Below, piece after piece: positions 10,401-19,837 of a DNA stretch of 48,493 bases. Numbering within the stretch: position 1 is the first letter of the stretch; every line of letters starts with the position of its first letter. The DNA lies in NCBI GenBank assembly GCA_030141605.1, contig JAQGDQ010000345.1:204062-252554 (forward strand), read 5' to 3'. The position numbers and the translations under genes were made by a program. The DNA comes from Tubiluchus corallicola (taxonomy: Eukaryota > Priapulida > Priapulimorpha > Priapulimorphida > Tubiluchidae). Under the pieces are notes generated by a model that saw nothing but the letters and a program-made list of their open reading frames with translations, ran no database searches and had not been told where the DNA came from.

Positions 10401-12093
10401 GTGGCATTGGTCTTTGAAACCAACTTTTTAAAATCACCAGTGCTCCACACCTGAGAAAAACAAACGATTCATAAAAATGTAAAAATTCAACTCTTTCCTG
10501 CAAGTTTGACTATCAATAGCTCACATCTGAGGAACGAACATGCGGTGTGTCGGGAAATGAATGAACCTTTGCCATTTAAAAAAATTATTTCTCATTCAAT
10601 AAACCAGCCGTTTTCTCTTTGTTGGTTTTAAAAGGCTTCGAAGTTTTACAAAAACCAGGGCTTAAATTGACAACTCCATCACTAACATTGAACTGTGTAA
10701 GAATTCATAATACATACAGTCCCGATAGGCAGAAGAATTGAGCTCATATTCCAGTGAGTTTTCTAGGCTTATTGAAATAAACTTACAAGTGCCAGTTACA
10801 TAAATCGTCTCCAGTGTAAATCAGCTATACCATGCATATAGCCTAGTTTTAGTTTTTTTTAGTTTAGTTTATTACTATCACATTCAGTACAATATAATGA
10901 CATTAAGAACACAGTGACATGAAAATTGTTACTTCAAACTGTAATAAAATATTGTTTCATACACTATTGTTATCATAAAAGAATAATTGTACTGCAGTGG
11001 GCTAGAGAAGCAAAGGCTCGTATAAGCCCACTGTCATGTGAACCCGATAAAAAAACAATGGATGAGTGAACAAAAAAAAAGAACTGGGAGAAAGGTTAGA
11101 TCACACAGGAAGGGTAGAAGGATGTGTTAGTGGAAATGGTAGGAAGAAAGATAATAGATTGCGCTGTGTTGACATCAGCTCTAAAGATTTATCAATGATG
11201 CCTTATTTTGCATAATCTGTACCAGGATTGTGGTACGACTGCTGCAGTAGGTGTGGGAAATTAGGAAGTGTTGTACTTGTTGAGAATCAATGCTCTGTAT
11301 TTCTTTTTAAATTTTTGAATTGGCTGAACAGTTTTTAATTCATCATTTATGTCATTCCTTAGGCAACTTACATAACCTCGTGAGAATGAAGAATTCCTTC
11401 CTACAAAGCTTAATCAAGATTCACCAAATGGGTAATAGGGGTGAGCATTCTCTTCCAGAAAGGAAATTCGAATCGAATCGAATTTGCGACTTTCAAATTT
11501 GAATCGAACCGAATTTCAGTATTTCGATTTCGAATCGAGTTTGAAAGATTTTCCAACAAGTTTTCGAACCAGTAGCAAAAATGGGTCTTACAAAGATCAT
11601 GCATATTTTTTGATTTTGTTCTGCAGTAAAACCACTATGAGTTTGTTAAAAATTTTGCATAGAAACTGCAGCTAAATTGCACTAATTGCATGAAGCTTCA
11701 AACATTTTAATGATAAAGAACGTATGTGGCTGAAGTGCTGAACTATTTGAATCTATAATTTCAGGTTCAAATCAAATTTCAAGTAAAAAAACTTGTTTGA
11801 ATTGAATTCAAACGTGCAATGCTCACCCGTAATGGGTAATTGAACATAGTGGAAAAAATTTAGATAAAAATAGTGAAAACTAATACTAATCTAGCTAGCA
11901 TTCAAATAGTCAAGCAGTTTATATTAACAATTTTTAACATATTTATCTACTATTGCTACTCTGTATGTTTTCAAAATGTAGGTTACGTACCTCTTCTAAG
12001 ACAGCGATGTCATAATCGCCCTTTGCTAAGAGATCACCCACTGCATTGAACCGTTCACTACGATGCTTAGATGCGAATGACAGCGGTATCCCC
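7207..12093 (-). CDS. SMPD2: Neutral sphingomyelinase, SMPD2 type, partial (four internal exons)
   Basis: Four exons join with matching phase and GT-AG borders: 12093-11991, 10450-10374, 8565-8382 and 7422-7207. They encode about 193 continuous residues of a Mg-dependent neutral sphingomyelinase, which splits sphingomyelin into ceramide and phosphocholine with a DNase I-like fold. Visible active-site parts are the metal-binding Glu of AVLEEV, the His of VYATH, and Asp/Asn of LAGDLN. Family signatures SGFIGAGLCIFSK, HRYSLNGYAH and HGDWFGGK are also present. Missing are the first exon, which should end in the LNCW motif just before GIP, and the C-terminal exons with the SDH catalytic His and the membrane segments. 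The latter would lie left of 7207, where the retrotransposon sits and I found no match. The introns are loaded with repeats. Confidence 0.9.
7690..8140 (+). repeat. Dispersed repeat, copy 1 (partner at 27902-28575)
   Basis: Long stretches match 27902-28575 in the same direction, for example ATCTATATTACTTGG, CCAGGGTGCGCCACTCACT, TTGACAAGATACAGTAATTT and AGTATGTAAGTGGTATAAAA. The other copy has about 220 extra bases near its start. No coding motif or clear terminal repeat is seen, so the class is unknown. Confidence 0.75.
8136..8222 (+). mobile_element. Mariner-like MITE fragment
   Basis: Matches the 5' part of the full element at 30568-31320 (GTTCCAGCAAAACGCAACG, GTCGTTAAACGAAACC, ACTTCC then TAGAAAGTAA). 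Only about 85 bases remain. Confidence 0.65.
8223..8345 (+). repeat. Retroposon 3' tail with ACTA-type end
   Basis: T-rich sequence followed by GTTTGAATAAACTAACTAAC and a short degenerate ACTA/ATTA run. Similar AATAAA-plus-microsatellite tails occur at about 27.87 kb and 47.3 kb, as expected for 3' ends of non-LTR retroposons. No coding part is attached. Confidence 0.4.
8382..8565 (-). CDS. SMPD2: SMPD2-like exon, central catalytic segment
   Basis: An exon of 184 bases: acceptor CCGTAG before 8565, donor GTAAGT from 8381. It encodes 61 whole codons after the split Ser: GFIGAGLCIFSK, HRYSLNGYAHKVQHGDWFGGK, and RIHVYATH. This is the most conserved part of neutral sphingomyelinases; the final His is part of the active site. 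Confidence 0.92.
8678..9777 (+). repeat. 113-bp tandem array derived from a LINE reverse transcriptase end
   Basis: About nine units of 113 bp. The left edge still reads like the C-terminal end of a non-LTR retrotransposon ORF2 in one frame: FQRRLFRKLLGIKWADKISN, then NPW, then RRLHWIEHALRLNG with a few stop codons. This is the common LINE pattern ending in R-R-x-x-W-x-G-H-x-L-R. Each unit ends where ATTAAATGG(T/G)CTGACA occurs twice in the ancestral fragment, which explains the unit size. Because 113 is not a multiple of 3, long minus-strand frames across the array are by-products. It lies in an intron of the SMPD2-like gene. Confidence 0.85.
9778..10081. mobile_element. Small DNA transposon (MITE) inserted in the LINE-derived array
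   Basis: A unique 304-bp block interrupts the array. Its ends are imperfect inverted repeats: CATAGGCATACGGGCC against CACAGGCGTACCAGCC (12 of 16). To its right, TGACGTGGTGAACAAGAGCC resumes a diverged form of the array or LINE. The target-site duplication is unclear (ATGATG and ATGACG are candidates). Superfamily not assigned. Confidence 0.55.
10374..10450 (-). CDS. SMPD2: SMPD2-like exon, VWSTGDF segment
   Basis: An exon of 77 bases: acceptor TTTTTCTCAG before 10450, donor GTGAGG from 10373. It reads VWSTGDFKKLVSKTNATLPY then SYYFH and two bases of a Ser codon completed in the next exon. It completes the LEEVW motif started upstream. It is too short for a simple length-based gene search; the fit of phase and homology on both sides supports it. 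Confidence 0.85.
10452..11435. other. SMPD2-like intron, no gene seen
   Basis: AT-rich intron DNA with no coding sequence recognised. Around 10.99-11.03 kb, CAGTGGGCTA and TAAGCCCACTG form a short inverted pair. Confidence 0.5.
11436..11831. mobile_element. hAT-type MITE, TAGGGGTGAGCATT ends
   Basis: Length 396 bp. Inverted ends TAGGGGTGAGCATT and, reversed, TACGGGTGAGCATT (13 of 14) are flanked by the perfect 8-bp duplication ATGGGTAA (11428-11435 and 11832-11839). The interior is rich in GAATCGAAT-like words. The 8-bp duplication indicates hAT. It is non-coding, in an SMPD2 intron. Confidence 0.85.
11991..12093 (-). CDS. SMPD2: SMPD2-like exon, GIP to LEE segment
   Basis: An exon of 103 bases: acceptor AG at 12095-12094, donor GTACGT from 11990. 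The first base completes a Trp codon begun upstream, then come 34 codons from GIPLSFASKHRSERFNAVG to AVLEE. The Glu of LEE is the metal-binding residue of the DNase I-like fold. The upstream exon ending in the Asn-Cys-Trp motif was not found in the window. Confidence 0.88.
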
Positions 12094-12559
12094 CTACACC
12101 AAAACCACTCGATGTCAGAAAATGTCATAAGTCATTTATTTCACATTACACATTTACAATAGTTTCATGTACAATATCTAGTGAAAGGGCCTACAATGAA
12201 CATAATACAAATAAGAATTACTGCACAGGAAAAGCCTCAAACACTGTTCACCTATATACGAAGGTAAATGTGTTGCAGGCAATCAAAAAGCAGGGCTTGT
12301 TAGATTGTCCCACACAGTGAAAGAAAAAAAGTAATGGAAATAATCTGAAAATTTAAAGTGAATCGTGTGATAAAGAAAACATTTAGTGCTTAAAATGGAA
12401 TGATGTAATGAATGAAGCTCATATATGAGATGATACAAAAGATAGAAAGACTATTATTTGTTAATATAATATTTTGTAACTAAATGATGGCCCAACCAAA
12501 AAGTTTAGTAATAAACACGAGCTCGTTAAGCCAATCATCTGGCTAAATGATAGCAATTA
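12094..12559. other. Upstream SMPD2-like intron, no gene seen
   Basis: AT-rich sequence between the first SMPD2 exon found and the next transposon. Nothing coding was recognised. The missing first coding exon should lie at higher coordinates than this. Confidence 0.45.
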
Positions 12560-13464
12560 CAGTAAACTCCGCGTAACTCAAAATCGCACAACTCAAATTT
12601 TTACCCGATTCAAAGAATTTTAGCGGAACGGATGAAATCCTTCGTTATTTCCACAAAAAAACATCGCTTGCTTAACTCAAAATTGCTCCGAATTCAAATA
12701 ATTATGACCATTTAAGCACCATTAGCACCACAAATTTTTTACAATTTTCACTAACCTGAGAAGGGTAGCTGACTCGATGACCAATTGGTCTTTCGCTACT
12801 TGGCCTTTCCCCTGCACCCCCTTAACTCTTTCCTTTATGCTTAATTTATCCTTTTTAATCAATAACTAAGAAAATAATAGTCAATTTGTATACAGGTATA
12901 AATGAGGAGATAAATAAAAATGTCTATGTCTATGTCTATGTCTATGTCTATGTCTATGTCTATGTCTATGTCTATGTCTATGTCCATGTCCATGTCCATG
13001 TCCATGTCCATGTCCATGTCTATGTCTATGTCTATGTCTATGTCCATGTCTATGTCTATGTCTATGTCTATGTCTATGTCTATGTCATTTAATAAAAAAT
13101 ACATGTAATTTACATCGCCTAACTCAAAAATGCGATTTATACTCTAAAAAAACAAGGAATTTCGTACAACTCAAAAACAGTGTCGTCTTCCGGGAAAATT
13201 CTAATATTTTACAAGTCGTGCCGTTATTTTCTCCTGGATTGATCTTTCCGGGAAAGTCTAATCGTGTTTCACTGCAATAATTTGTTATTCTTTACATAAT
13301 TGTCATCAAATCGTGTCGTTTATGTATAGAAGGGTTGAATTTCTGCCTTCTATTTGGCTCTCTGGAGGATTTGAAAATGATCTATGCTTGAAAATGATCA
13401 ACATCGCCCAACTCAAAGTTTTTTTTTATCGGTTCAGTTGGGTTAAGTTAAGCAGAGTTTACTG
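12560..13464. mobile_element. Mariner-type MITE, CAGTAAACTC ends
   Basis: Length about 905 bp. Ends CAGTAAACTCCGCGTAACTC and, reversed, CAGTAAACTCTGCTTAACTT are flanked by TA at 12558-12559 and 13465-13466, the Tc1/mariner target. Internal copies of the word AACTCAAA recur. A hexamer array (TCTATG/TCCATG) has grown inside at 12920-13086. No transposase is present. Confidence 0.75.
12920..13086 (+). repeat. Hexanucleotide array (ATGTCT)n with ATGTCC variants
   Basis: About 28 hexamers. One block of five or six near 12.98-13.02 kb and a single later unit carry C in place of T, showing internal spread of a variant. Six is a multiple of three, so several frames stay open by chance (Met-Ser, Val-Tyr and Asp-Ile repeats); these are not genes. 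Confidence 0.95.
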
Positions 13465-13471
13465 TATTACC

Positions 13472-13858
13472 CAGGGCTTATTTCAAGGGGGGAAATGGGG
13501 ATACTTCCCCGAGGCCTCACCCTCCAGGGGGGCCTCGCGCCAAGGTAACTTTTTTTTTGCTTTATGCGAACATACTGCCTCCTCTCTCTCTCTTGCCGCA
13601 CGCATGCCGTTTGCCAGTATTGACAAGTTTTAAGGACTGATCTTGAGAATAAAGCAGTTTTTCTTTCACTTGTTCTTTCCTTTAACAACTGTATAACTCC
13701 ATATTTTCTCTTCAAAAATGCTTCTCCGGCGTTTCTAGCAGTTCAAAAATTTTCTGGGCGCCAACCACGGTAGCGCCCGCCCCCGGCACTCCCCCCCCCC
13801 CGAAGGGGCCTCACACGCCTCACCTCCCCGGGCCTCGCCTAGGCTGAAATAGGCCCTG
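13472..13858. mobile_element. hAT-type MITE inserted at the edge of the mariner-type MITE
   Basis: Length 387 bp. Ends CAGGGCTTATTTCA and, reversed, CAGGGCCTATTTCA (13 of 14) are flanked by a perfect 8-bp duplication GTATTACC (13464-13471 and 13859-13866). The left duplication covers the last base of the mariner-type element and its TA. The interior is GC-rich near the ends (GGCCTCGC-like words) and has a C run at about 13.79 kb. Confidence 0.87.
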
Positions 13859-14138
13859 GTATTACCATCACATTCAAAGTAATAATGACTCATGAGTGTA
13901 AAGCAAAGAAAAGCTGGCGTCAGATGCAGAACTTCAAAGAATTTCTTACGAGTCTCTGCTGCCAGTTAGTTTGTGTAACACAACCTCCATACTTTTCGTT
14001 GCACTGAGAAAGGCGAACATTGTGTACTGCGAGTGTAGAAAACTCTACAAGCAGCTGCATAAAAGGAACCATTTGTAAAAACTTTATAGCTGACAGCATA
14101 GAATTATTGAATTTGTACACAGCTTAAAGAGTATATTA

Positions 14139-14597
14139 GACTGAAGTTAATGTAGACTGGTTCACTCTGGTGGTTGAAACAAAGAATATGAAATTGTGTT
14201 GAACTGTGGAGACTGAAGTTAGTGTAGACTGTTGTTCACTCTGGTGGTTGAAACAAAGAATATGAAATTGTGTTGAACTGTGGAGACTGAAGTTAGTATA
14301 GACTGTTGTAGACTGGCTCACTCTGGTGGTTGAAACAAAAAACATGAAATTGTGTTGAACTGTGAAAGACTGAAGTTAGTGTAGACTGGTTCACTCTGGT
14401 GGTTGAAACAAAGAATATGAAATTGTGTTGAACTGTGGAGACTGAAGTTAGTATAGACTGTTGTAGACTGGCTCACTCTGGTGGTTGAAACAAAAAACAT
14501 GAAATTGTGTTCAACTGTGAAAGACTGAAGTTAGTGTAGACTGGTTCACTCTGGTAGTTGAAACAAAAAACATGAAATTGTGTTGAACTGTGAAAGA
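14139..14597. repeat. Tandem repeat with 72-85 bp unit
   Basis: About six units built on GACTGAAGTTAGTGTAGACT, then GGTTCACTCTGGTGGTTGAA and a stretch ending TGAAATTGTGTTGAACTGTG. Some units carry a 10-13 base insertion that repeats GTAGACTG, so the length varies. Open frames across it are by-products. Confidence 0.9.
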
Positions 14598-14911
14598 TTT
14601 GATTTCAACTTACATATTACACTATTATTTACAGGACAGAAGACGCATGGTGACCATTCAACAGCAATGGTCAAGAAGAAAAAACCCAGCTGGCCTTGGC
14701 AGAGGAAGTCACATGTACAAACTGAGCTTCCTGATTGGCTAATAAGACACACCAGCAATCAACTCTACCATATATGGGAAACCCACAGGTGACTGAGCAG
14801 CACTTACCAAGGCCACAACCTGGATTAAACTTGACTCAGTTCAACAATAAATAATGTTAAATGTAGGTGGCAGCACATATTAAATTATGATTGTAGTACA
14901 GTACTTTAAAT
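14598..14911. other. Unassigned DNA between repeats
   Basis: A slightly GC-richer stretch (about 14.64-14.80 kb) of unclear origin. Nothing is recognised in translation on either strand. Confidence 0.3.
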
Positions 14912-15344
14912 CAGGGGTGTGCAAACAGCGGCCCGCGGACCACTTGCGGCCCGCCGAGAGATCTTGTGCGGCCCGCAAAGAGGTTTGTCAACGTGATGAA
15001 AGTGCGGCCCACGTGATGCAGCTGAAGTCTGCGCCAATTTCGCAAAGATAGTGCGGGTAGTTTTTCCCTCTAGATCGGATGGCATTAACCCTTACAAGAC
15101 CGTTGTCACTTAATGTCACTGTCGGACATGACGAAATATATGGTTTTTAATATAAATTTTAATAACTTCTAAAATAGTTTCTTGAGTATAGTAGTGCAGT
15201 AGCAATAATGTGCGCAAATCGGATGCAAAAAAATCGTTATTAGGTCCTACTGTACTTGGCTCCTTGACCAAACTGCATGTGGCCAACAGGAATTGCGAGA
15301 AAGCTTAATGTGGCCCGGCTTGTCAGATAATTTGCACACCCCTG
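14912..15344. mobile_element. hAT-type MITE, CAGGGGTGTGCAAA ends
   Basis: Length 433 bp. Inverted ends CAGGGGTGTGCAAA (14 bases identical) with a perfect 8-bp duplication CTTTAAAT (14904-14911 and 15345-15352). Subterminal repeats of GCGGCCCGC are typical of the animal hAT families with these ends. Relatives in the window are fragments at 21080-21300 (inverted) and 31830-31965. Confidence 0.92.
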
Positions 15345-15352
15345 CTTTAAAT

Positions 15353-16416
15353 TAAGAATTGCAAACGAAATACGCAGCAGCAGATGCAGCTACAAGCTAC
15401 AACTTCAAACTAAATTGGAGACTATCACATGTTAATACAACAAGCACCTAGTTTTGTTTGTCACTCGTTCCAGTTGATTAGACCCAAGTCAAAATGAATA
15501 CAGTAGGCTAATGTTAAAGCACAGGAAAACGCTTCTCATAAAATCACTGACTTGTAGCCTTATTGTGCACAGAGCTTGCATTAGTAGTAACACTGGGTAA
15601 AACTCCTAAATTTGAACTTCACCGGTGACTGTTAGACGCAGAAAATTTAACAGGAGGTCGTGGAAGCAAGTTTAAACAGTTTGTGCAATGGCAGGCATCT
15701 TCCCTTGCACGTCAAGCACATTTGTGTAAGTGTTACTGCTTAAACGAGTGACGAAAATGCGCTCTACTAACACAGCAGTTCATGATCACGGTTATCATGG
15801 TACCACCTTCTATACGTCAGCAACACGCAGCTGACAAAAAGGCACCATTGCCAAACTTAGTAGATTCACCGAGCTGCACGAAGCTTTGAAAGTAGTACGA
15901 AATTTAAATTTGAGTATCCGAGGTAATTATTACTTAATCTAAGCATTGATTAAAAAAACTATTGAGGTTTTCAATATTTTAAAGCATTCTTTATTGTGAA
16001 ATAATGTTTACACAATTGTCTAGTTTTCCTTTAAGTAAATTAATCCATTAACACAGAGAATACATCACTGTCAATAAATTTTTTTGAATGATCAATACAT
16101 CACTCTCACACAATGAGAAATTATATTACACAGCTGCAAGTGAGCTTAAGAGAAAGTAAAAAACACAGTATTGATGCAAAAACATCTTAGAAAGCTTGCA
16201 CCTTGCATTTTTTGATCAACAATAAAATTGGACGAAGACGATAATAAATCCAAAAAGTGAAACAACAAAAGTGAAATAATGTCACAATTCTTGCAATAAT
16301 TTCCAAGAATAAAGCACCCGCATAACTATGTAACTGAAAAATCAACAAAAACAAACAAACAAAATACTTCTCTCTAACACACTAAACAAACAAAAACCAC
16401 AAAAACGCATCATGTT
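15353..16416. other. Intergenic DNA, no gene seen
   Basis: No coding segment or known repeat was recognised on either strand. The first exon of the SMPD2-like gene could be in this range, but no Asn-Cys-Trp motif next to a donor was found. Confidence 0.4.
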
Positions 16417-17082
16417 CAGGGGCATATCAACTAATAGGTTAACTAGGCTATACCCTAGGGCGTCAAAGTTTGAGGGCTTCGCATTTTACAAAAAATTCTT
16501 ATCCTTCTCGGAAAATGTGTACAAATTCATATTCGTGTAAAGGGCGCATTTTATAACACACCGCAAGCAGTTACTGAGAACAGTTTTATACAAGTGCCAC
16601 ATAACGAACAGATGCAATGTCGGACACAACAAGCAGTTGTGCAGCCTGCCTGAATATGAGCGGTATACAAATATATGTAAATAATAATGACCACGTAGAA
16701 ATTAAGTTAATAGTGTTTTCAATATGAAAAAAATCGTAAATGAAGAGCAATATTATATCAGTATAAGATGAATGCTGTATCTGATATTGACATGAGATTG
16801 TGAACAATGAATGACATAGATTCGACAGCTCTAAAAGAGCTATAGTCTTTCTTAAATTACATGAGAAATTGGGGGGAGGGGGGAGGGGGTTCTAGATCTA
16901 TTGAGTTCAATCTGGTATGCTTGAGCTATAGATACATGTTCAGCAGAGACAATGAACTACAAGCTAACATGTAAATAGCTTAATGCTGTACCAGATTCAC
17001 TTTAAGTTTCATTAGTTTGGCCTGCAGTTATAGATTATATTATATGAAAAAATCGTAAACGAAAAGTCTTGATACGCCCCTG
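16417..17082. mobile_element. Possible hAT-type MITE, CAGGGGCATATCAA ends
   Basis: Ends CAGGGGCATATCAAC and, reversed, CAGGGGCGTATCAAG match at 13 of 15. Flanking octamers ATCATGTT and ATTATCTT agree only in part, so the duplication is weak. It contains a short G-rich stretch at about 16.87 kb. No coding seen. Confidence 0.5.
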
Positions 17083-17253
17083 ATTATCTTCGAATAAGTT
17101 TTCACGCTACTTCGAAGCCAACTCATCCATACAATTTTTTTAGCCAAAATTTCAGCCATAGATAATTTCTTTAGCCATTTTTGCATTATATTAATCATAG
17201 TGTAATGAAAGCACATTAGAGTACAAAGGTACTCATTTGCCAAGAACTTAGAC

Positions 17254-17752
17254 CAGTGGTTCTTAACCTGGGTTCGATCCAACCCTAGGGGTTCGGTGAA
17301 TCAATCTCAGGGGTTCGGCAGTATCCAGTTATTGCTAAGAAAACCCTGGATTTTTTTATACCATTTGTTACAACATATCTTTGTGAGCAATCCTTTTCGA
17401 GGATGCTGGACATAAAAACGAAGAAAAGGAACAGACTTTGCTTTGAAAATGACATGAGAGTGGCACTTGCCAAGGTGAAGCCACGCATATCTGAACTGGT
17501 CTCTCAAAGGCAACAGCAGAAGTCACACTGATTTGCAGGTATGTAATTTGTTGTGAGTTTATGCATTGTGTTGGTTTTGTTCTTTGAACAAGGTGATGTT
17601 CATGCACGGCTCATTTTGTGTACAAGTAAAAAACATATCTATGTCTTGAATTTGAAAAAAATCATATTTTATTTTTCACTAAAGAGGGGTTCGGTGAATG
17701 CGCATATGAAACTGGTGGGGTTCGGTACCTCCAACAAGGTTAAGAACCACTG
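17254..17752 (+). mobile_element. hAT element, internally deleted, with transposase remnant
   Basis: Length 499 bp. Ends CAGTGGTTCTTAACCT (16 identical bases, inverted) are flanked by a perfect 8-bp duplication ACTTAGAC (17246-17253 and 17753-17760). The interior keeps the last 52 codons of a hAT transposase on the plus strand. The element lies about 140 bases past the ELP5 stop codon, in opposite sense. Confidence 0.93.
17373..17531 (+). pseudogene. hAT transposase C-terminal remnant
   Basis: Fifty-two codons and a TGA reading TYLCEQSFSRMLDIKTKKRN, then RL, NDMRVALAKVKPRISELVSQ and a Gln-rich end. CE-x-SFS-x-M-x-x-I-K-x-K-x-R-N-R-L is the start of the hAT C-terminal dimerisation domain, as in vertebrate hAT-derived genes of the ZBED5/SCAND3/FAM200 group. 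The rest of the transposase is gone, so it is a fragment, not a gene. Confidence 0.85.
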
Positions 17753-17893
17753 ACTTAGACACTTGATATTCTCATTCTGACTAAACTTTAGTTTTTGCCT
17801 AAAGGTTATAGAAGGCGCCCTGCATTTGTTAATCTTTGAAAACTTTGCACCATCAGCTGACTGCGAGGATAAGAAGCCATGTTTTCGAAAAAT

Positions 17894-18763
17894 TCAAATG
17901 TCAAGGTCGTCATCTGGATCTTCTTCGTCGAAATCATCGGCTTCATCAGGATGGTAAAATATCCTCCCGCCTTCACCGGAGCCGCGTTCGCTTGTCTCGA
18001 AGCTCTGCTCTTTGTCGCGAACTTGAGTGTACGGAAGAACAAGTCTGCTTCGTGCCTGTTTCTCTTGGTCTGTCAATAATATCTTAAAAGACATGTGATC
18101 CGAGGGACCCGCAACACGATCTTCTCTGAAGCTCATCGCAGAGAGTTTGCCAGCAATGACGGGTACACACGATTCCAAAACGTAACCGTCTCCGATTGCA
18201 ACCTCTTCCAAGCCACGAATGATCTTTCCCGAAGGTTTTTTAAGAAGAACGGCACACTGCCTGTCTTTCTTAACGTTCACAATGGTAGAAGCCACATGCT
18301 CTAACTGTGCTATAACACCTTCGCCGTGCAGATCAGCATGCACGTTGATAATGAGTTGATCACATGACTTATGCGATGACAGTCTTAGCAAACTGGAGCA
18401 AACTACAGACAGCGGCTCATGTAACAATAAGTGCGACAAAGTATGAACAAAAACAACAGCAGGAGCGTCTAGTAAATCCAGATCTTTTTCCACTTTCTCA
18501 AAGAGGTCTTTCTTCCTTTCAAACACTCCACACGGATCCGACCAACCGTCATAGACGGTTGTTTTTGAAATAGTGTCATCGTCCAGACCTTTGAGGAAAT
18601 TTTGCGCACTGCTTTCGCTCAAAATCAATTTTATCGTTCCGTATCTTCTTGCAGTGCTCACGAGAAAACACTTCAGGAGGGACAAGCTGGACTGCGACAC
18701 CGTATCCGTGATGAGGCAAATATCAGACACCTCCTTTCCGTTGATAATAGCATCAAGCACCAT
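17894..18763 (-). CDS. ELP5: Elongator complex protein 5 (ELP5), complete, intronless
   Basis: An open frame of 289 codons, near the usual length for ELP5. The C-terminus is diagnostic: a Gly-rich turn, then IFYHPDEADDFDEEDPDDDL and DI, the acidic DPDDDLDI tail that ends animal ELP5 proteins. Upstream, DQEKQARSRLVLPYTQV matches the conserved segment before the tail, and FVHTLSHLLLHEP is the middle core strand and helix. ELP5 forms the ELP4-5-6 ring, a RecA-like but ATPase-degenerate hexamer, which works with ELP1-3 in modifying wobble uridines of tRNA. The first ATG (18763) gives a natural start; no intron is needed. A hAT element lies just downstream and may supply the 3' end of the transcript. 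No clear AATAAA was seen in the first 130 bases after the stop. Confidence 0.92.
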   Translation of the reverse strand: MVLDAIINGKEVSDICLITDTVSQSSLSLLKCFLVSTARRYGTIKLILSESSAQNFLKGLDDDTISKTTVYDGWSDPCGVFERKKDLFEKVEKDLDLLDAPAVVFVHTLSHLLLHEPLSVVCSSLLRLSSHKSCDQLIINVHADLHGEGVIAQLEHVASTIVNVKKDRQCAVLLKKPSGKIIRGLEEVAIGDGYVLESCVPVIAGKLSAMSFREDRVAGPSDHMSFKILLTDQEKQARSRLVLPYTQVRDKEQSFETSERGSGEGGRIFYHPDEADDFDEEDPDDDLDI

Positions 18764-18850
18764 GTTTCACTCTGCTCTCATTCAAATAGCGACCTCAGAC
18801 TGCAAGATGATTTCCTAAACGTGCAGAGCAATTAAAAAATGTAAACTTAA

Positions 18851-19307
18851 CCCTTTCAGTCCCAAATTATTTTTTAATAAGAAAAAAATTTTTGGTTTGG
18901 TACTTTTGTTCAGTGTGTCCATCTTGTTTACACATAATAATGATTTTTTTCTACCTGTGCCCGCGTGCTAAATATAGCCTGTATCCCACGGGATACATTG
19001 GGATTCAGTGGAAGCATAAAATGTGCTTCATTTTGCAACTGCTGATAATTTTTAAAGTATTTAAGACATTTAGTATGCACGCTATGCTGATCTGTACAAA
19101 GTCGTCTCTAAAGTACTGTACCTTGCGCAGTTTTTTATGTTATGTAGATTTTCTAGTTTGCCATTTTATCACCATTTTAGTCTATTGTTATTGGCTTAAA
19201 TCAAAATAACTATTAACAGATCAAATAACCATCAGTTTTAAAATTTTATGAAGTTTAAAGGCAGAAAATATTCTCGTATCCCACGGGATACAACGGGTAT
19301 GAAAGGG
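18851..19307. mobile_element. piggyBac-like MITE with TTAA duplication, copy 1
   Basis: Flanked by TTAA at 18847-18850 and 19308-19311. Ends CCCTTTCAGTCCC and, reversed, CCCTTTCATACCC (11 of 13), with the subterminal palindrome TATCCCACGGGATACA present near both ends. A shorter relative lies at 43706-44059. No transposase. Confidence 0.85.
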
Positions 19308-19837
19308 TTAAATATTAAATATTTAAAACAAGTATGAGATTATATACATGTGGCACTCGATTATTTTATTGCTACACATAACCTGATATCTTACATGCGT
19401 CTAACTTTTTACCATAAATTCTGTCAAAATATGGTTTTGCCTGTACAATATATATATATATAACAACTGCCGAAATCATTAAAGGAAAGATCAAGCTTTC
19501 TGGGAAGCTAGGCTTATTTCAGTGTTCACGAAAAATTTAGGATTTAGCCATGACAATATGTTAAGCGCCTAGCGTAATTAGTAAAATCATTTGATCGCTT
19601 GGGCAGTACCATTTTGAATCGCCATTCTTTCACCAATGACAACATTCAGTGCACTGTCAAGTTCTGTCAAAACTATAAGTTTTTACAAAAAATGAGACGG
19701 CTAATTTTGTCATAGTTTCGTATTAACATTAGGTAAGCTGCAGAAGTTTGAATTAGTTTTTCAGCAGCTCACACTTACAGTAAGCCACGAAGCGCTTACA
19801 AAAAGTCATAAAGTCACCAGTTACGTCATCACTTTCA

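Noticed and set aside
12859-13108. Met-Ser, Val-Tyr and Asp-Ile repeat proteins
   Set aside because: All come from the same hexanucleotide array, which has no stop in several frames.
14580-14792. 70-codon plus frame with a basic middle
   Set aside because: It begins inside the tandem repeat, has no recognisable domain, and competing frames are equally open.
17894-18835. Plus-strand frames over the ELP5 region
   Set aside because: They are antisense shadows; the minus frame has full-length homology and the diagnostic acidic tail.
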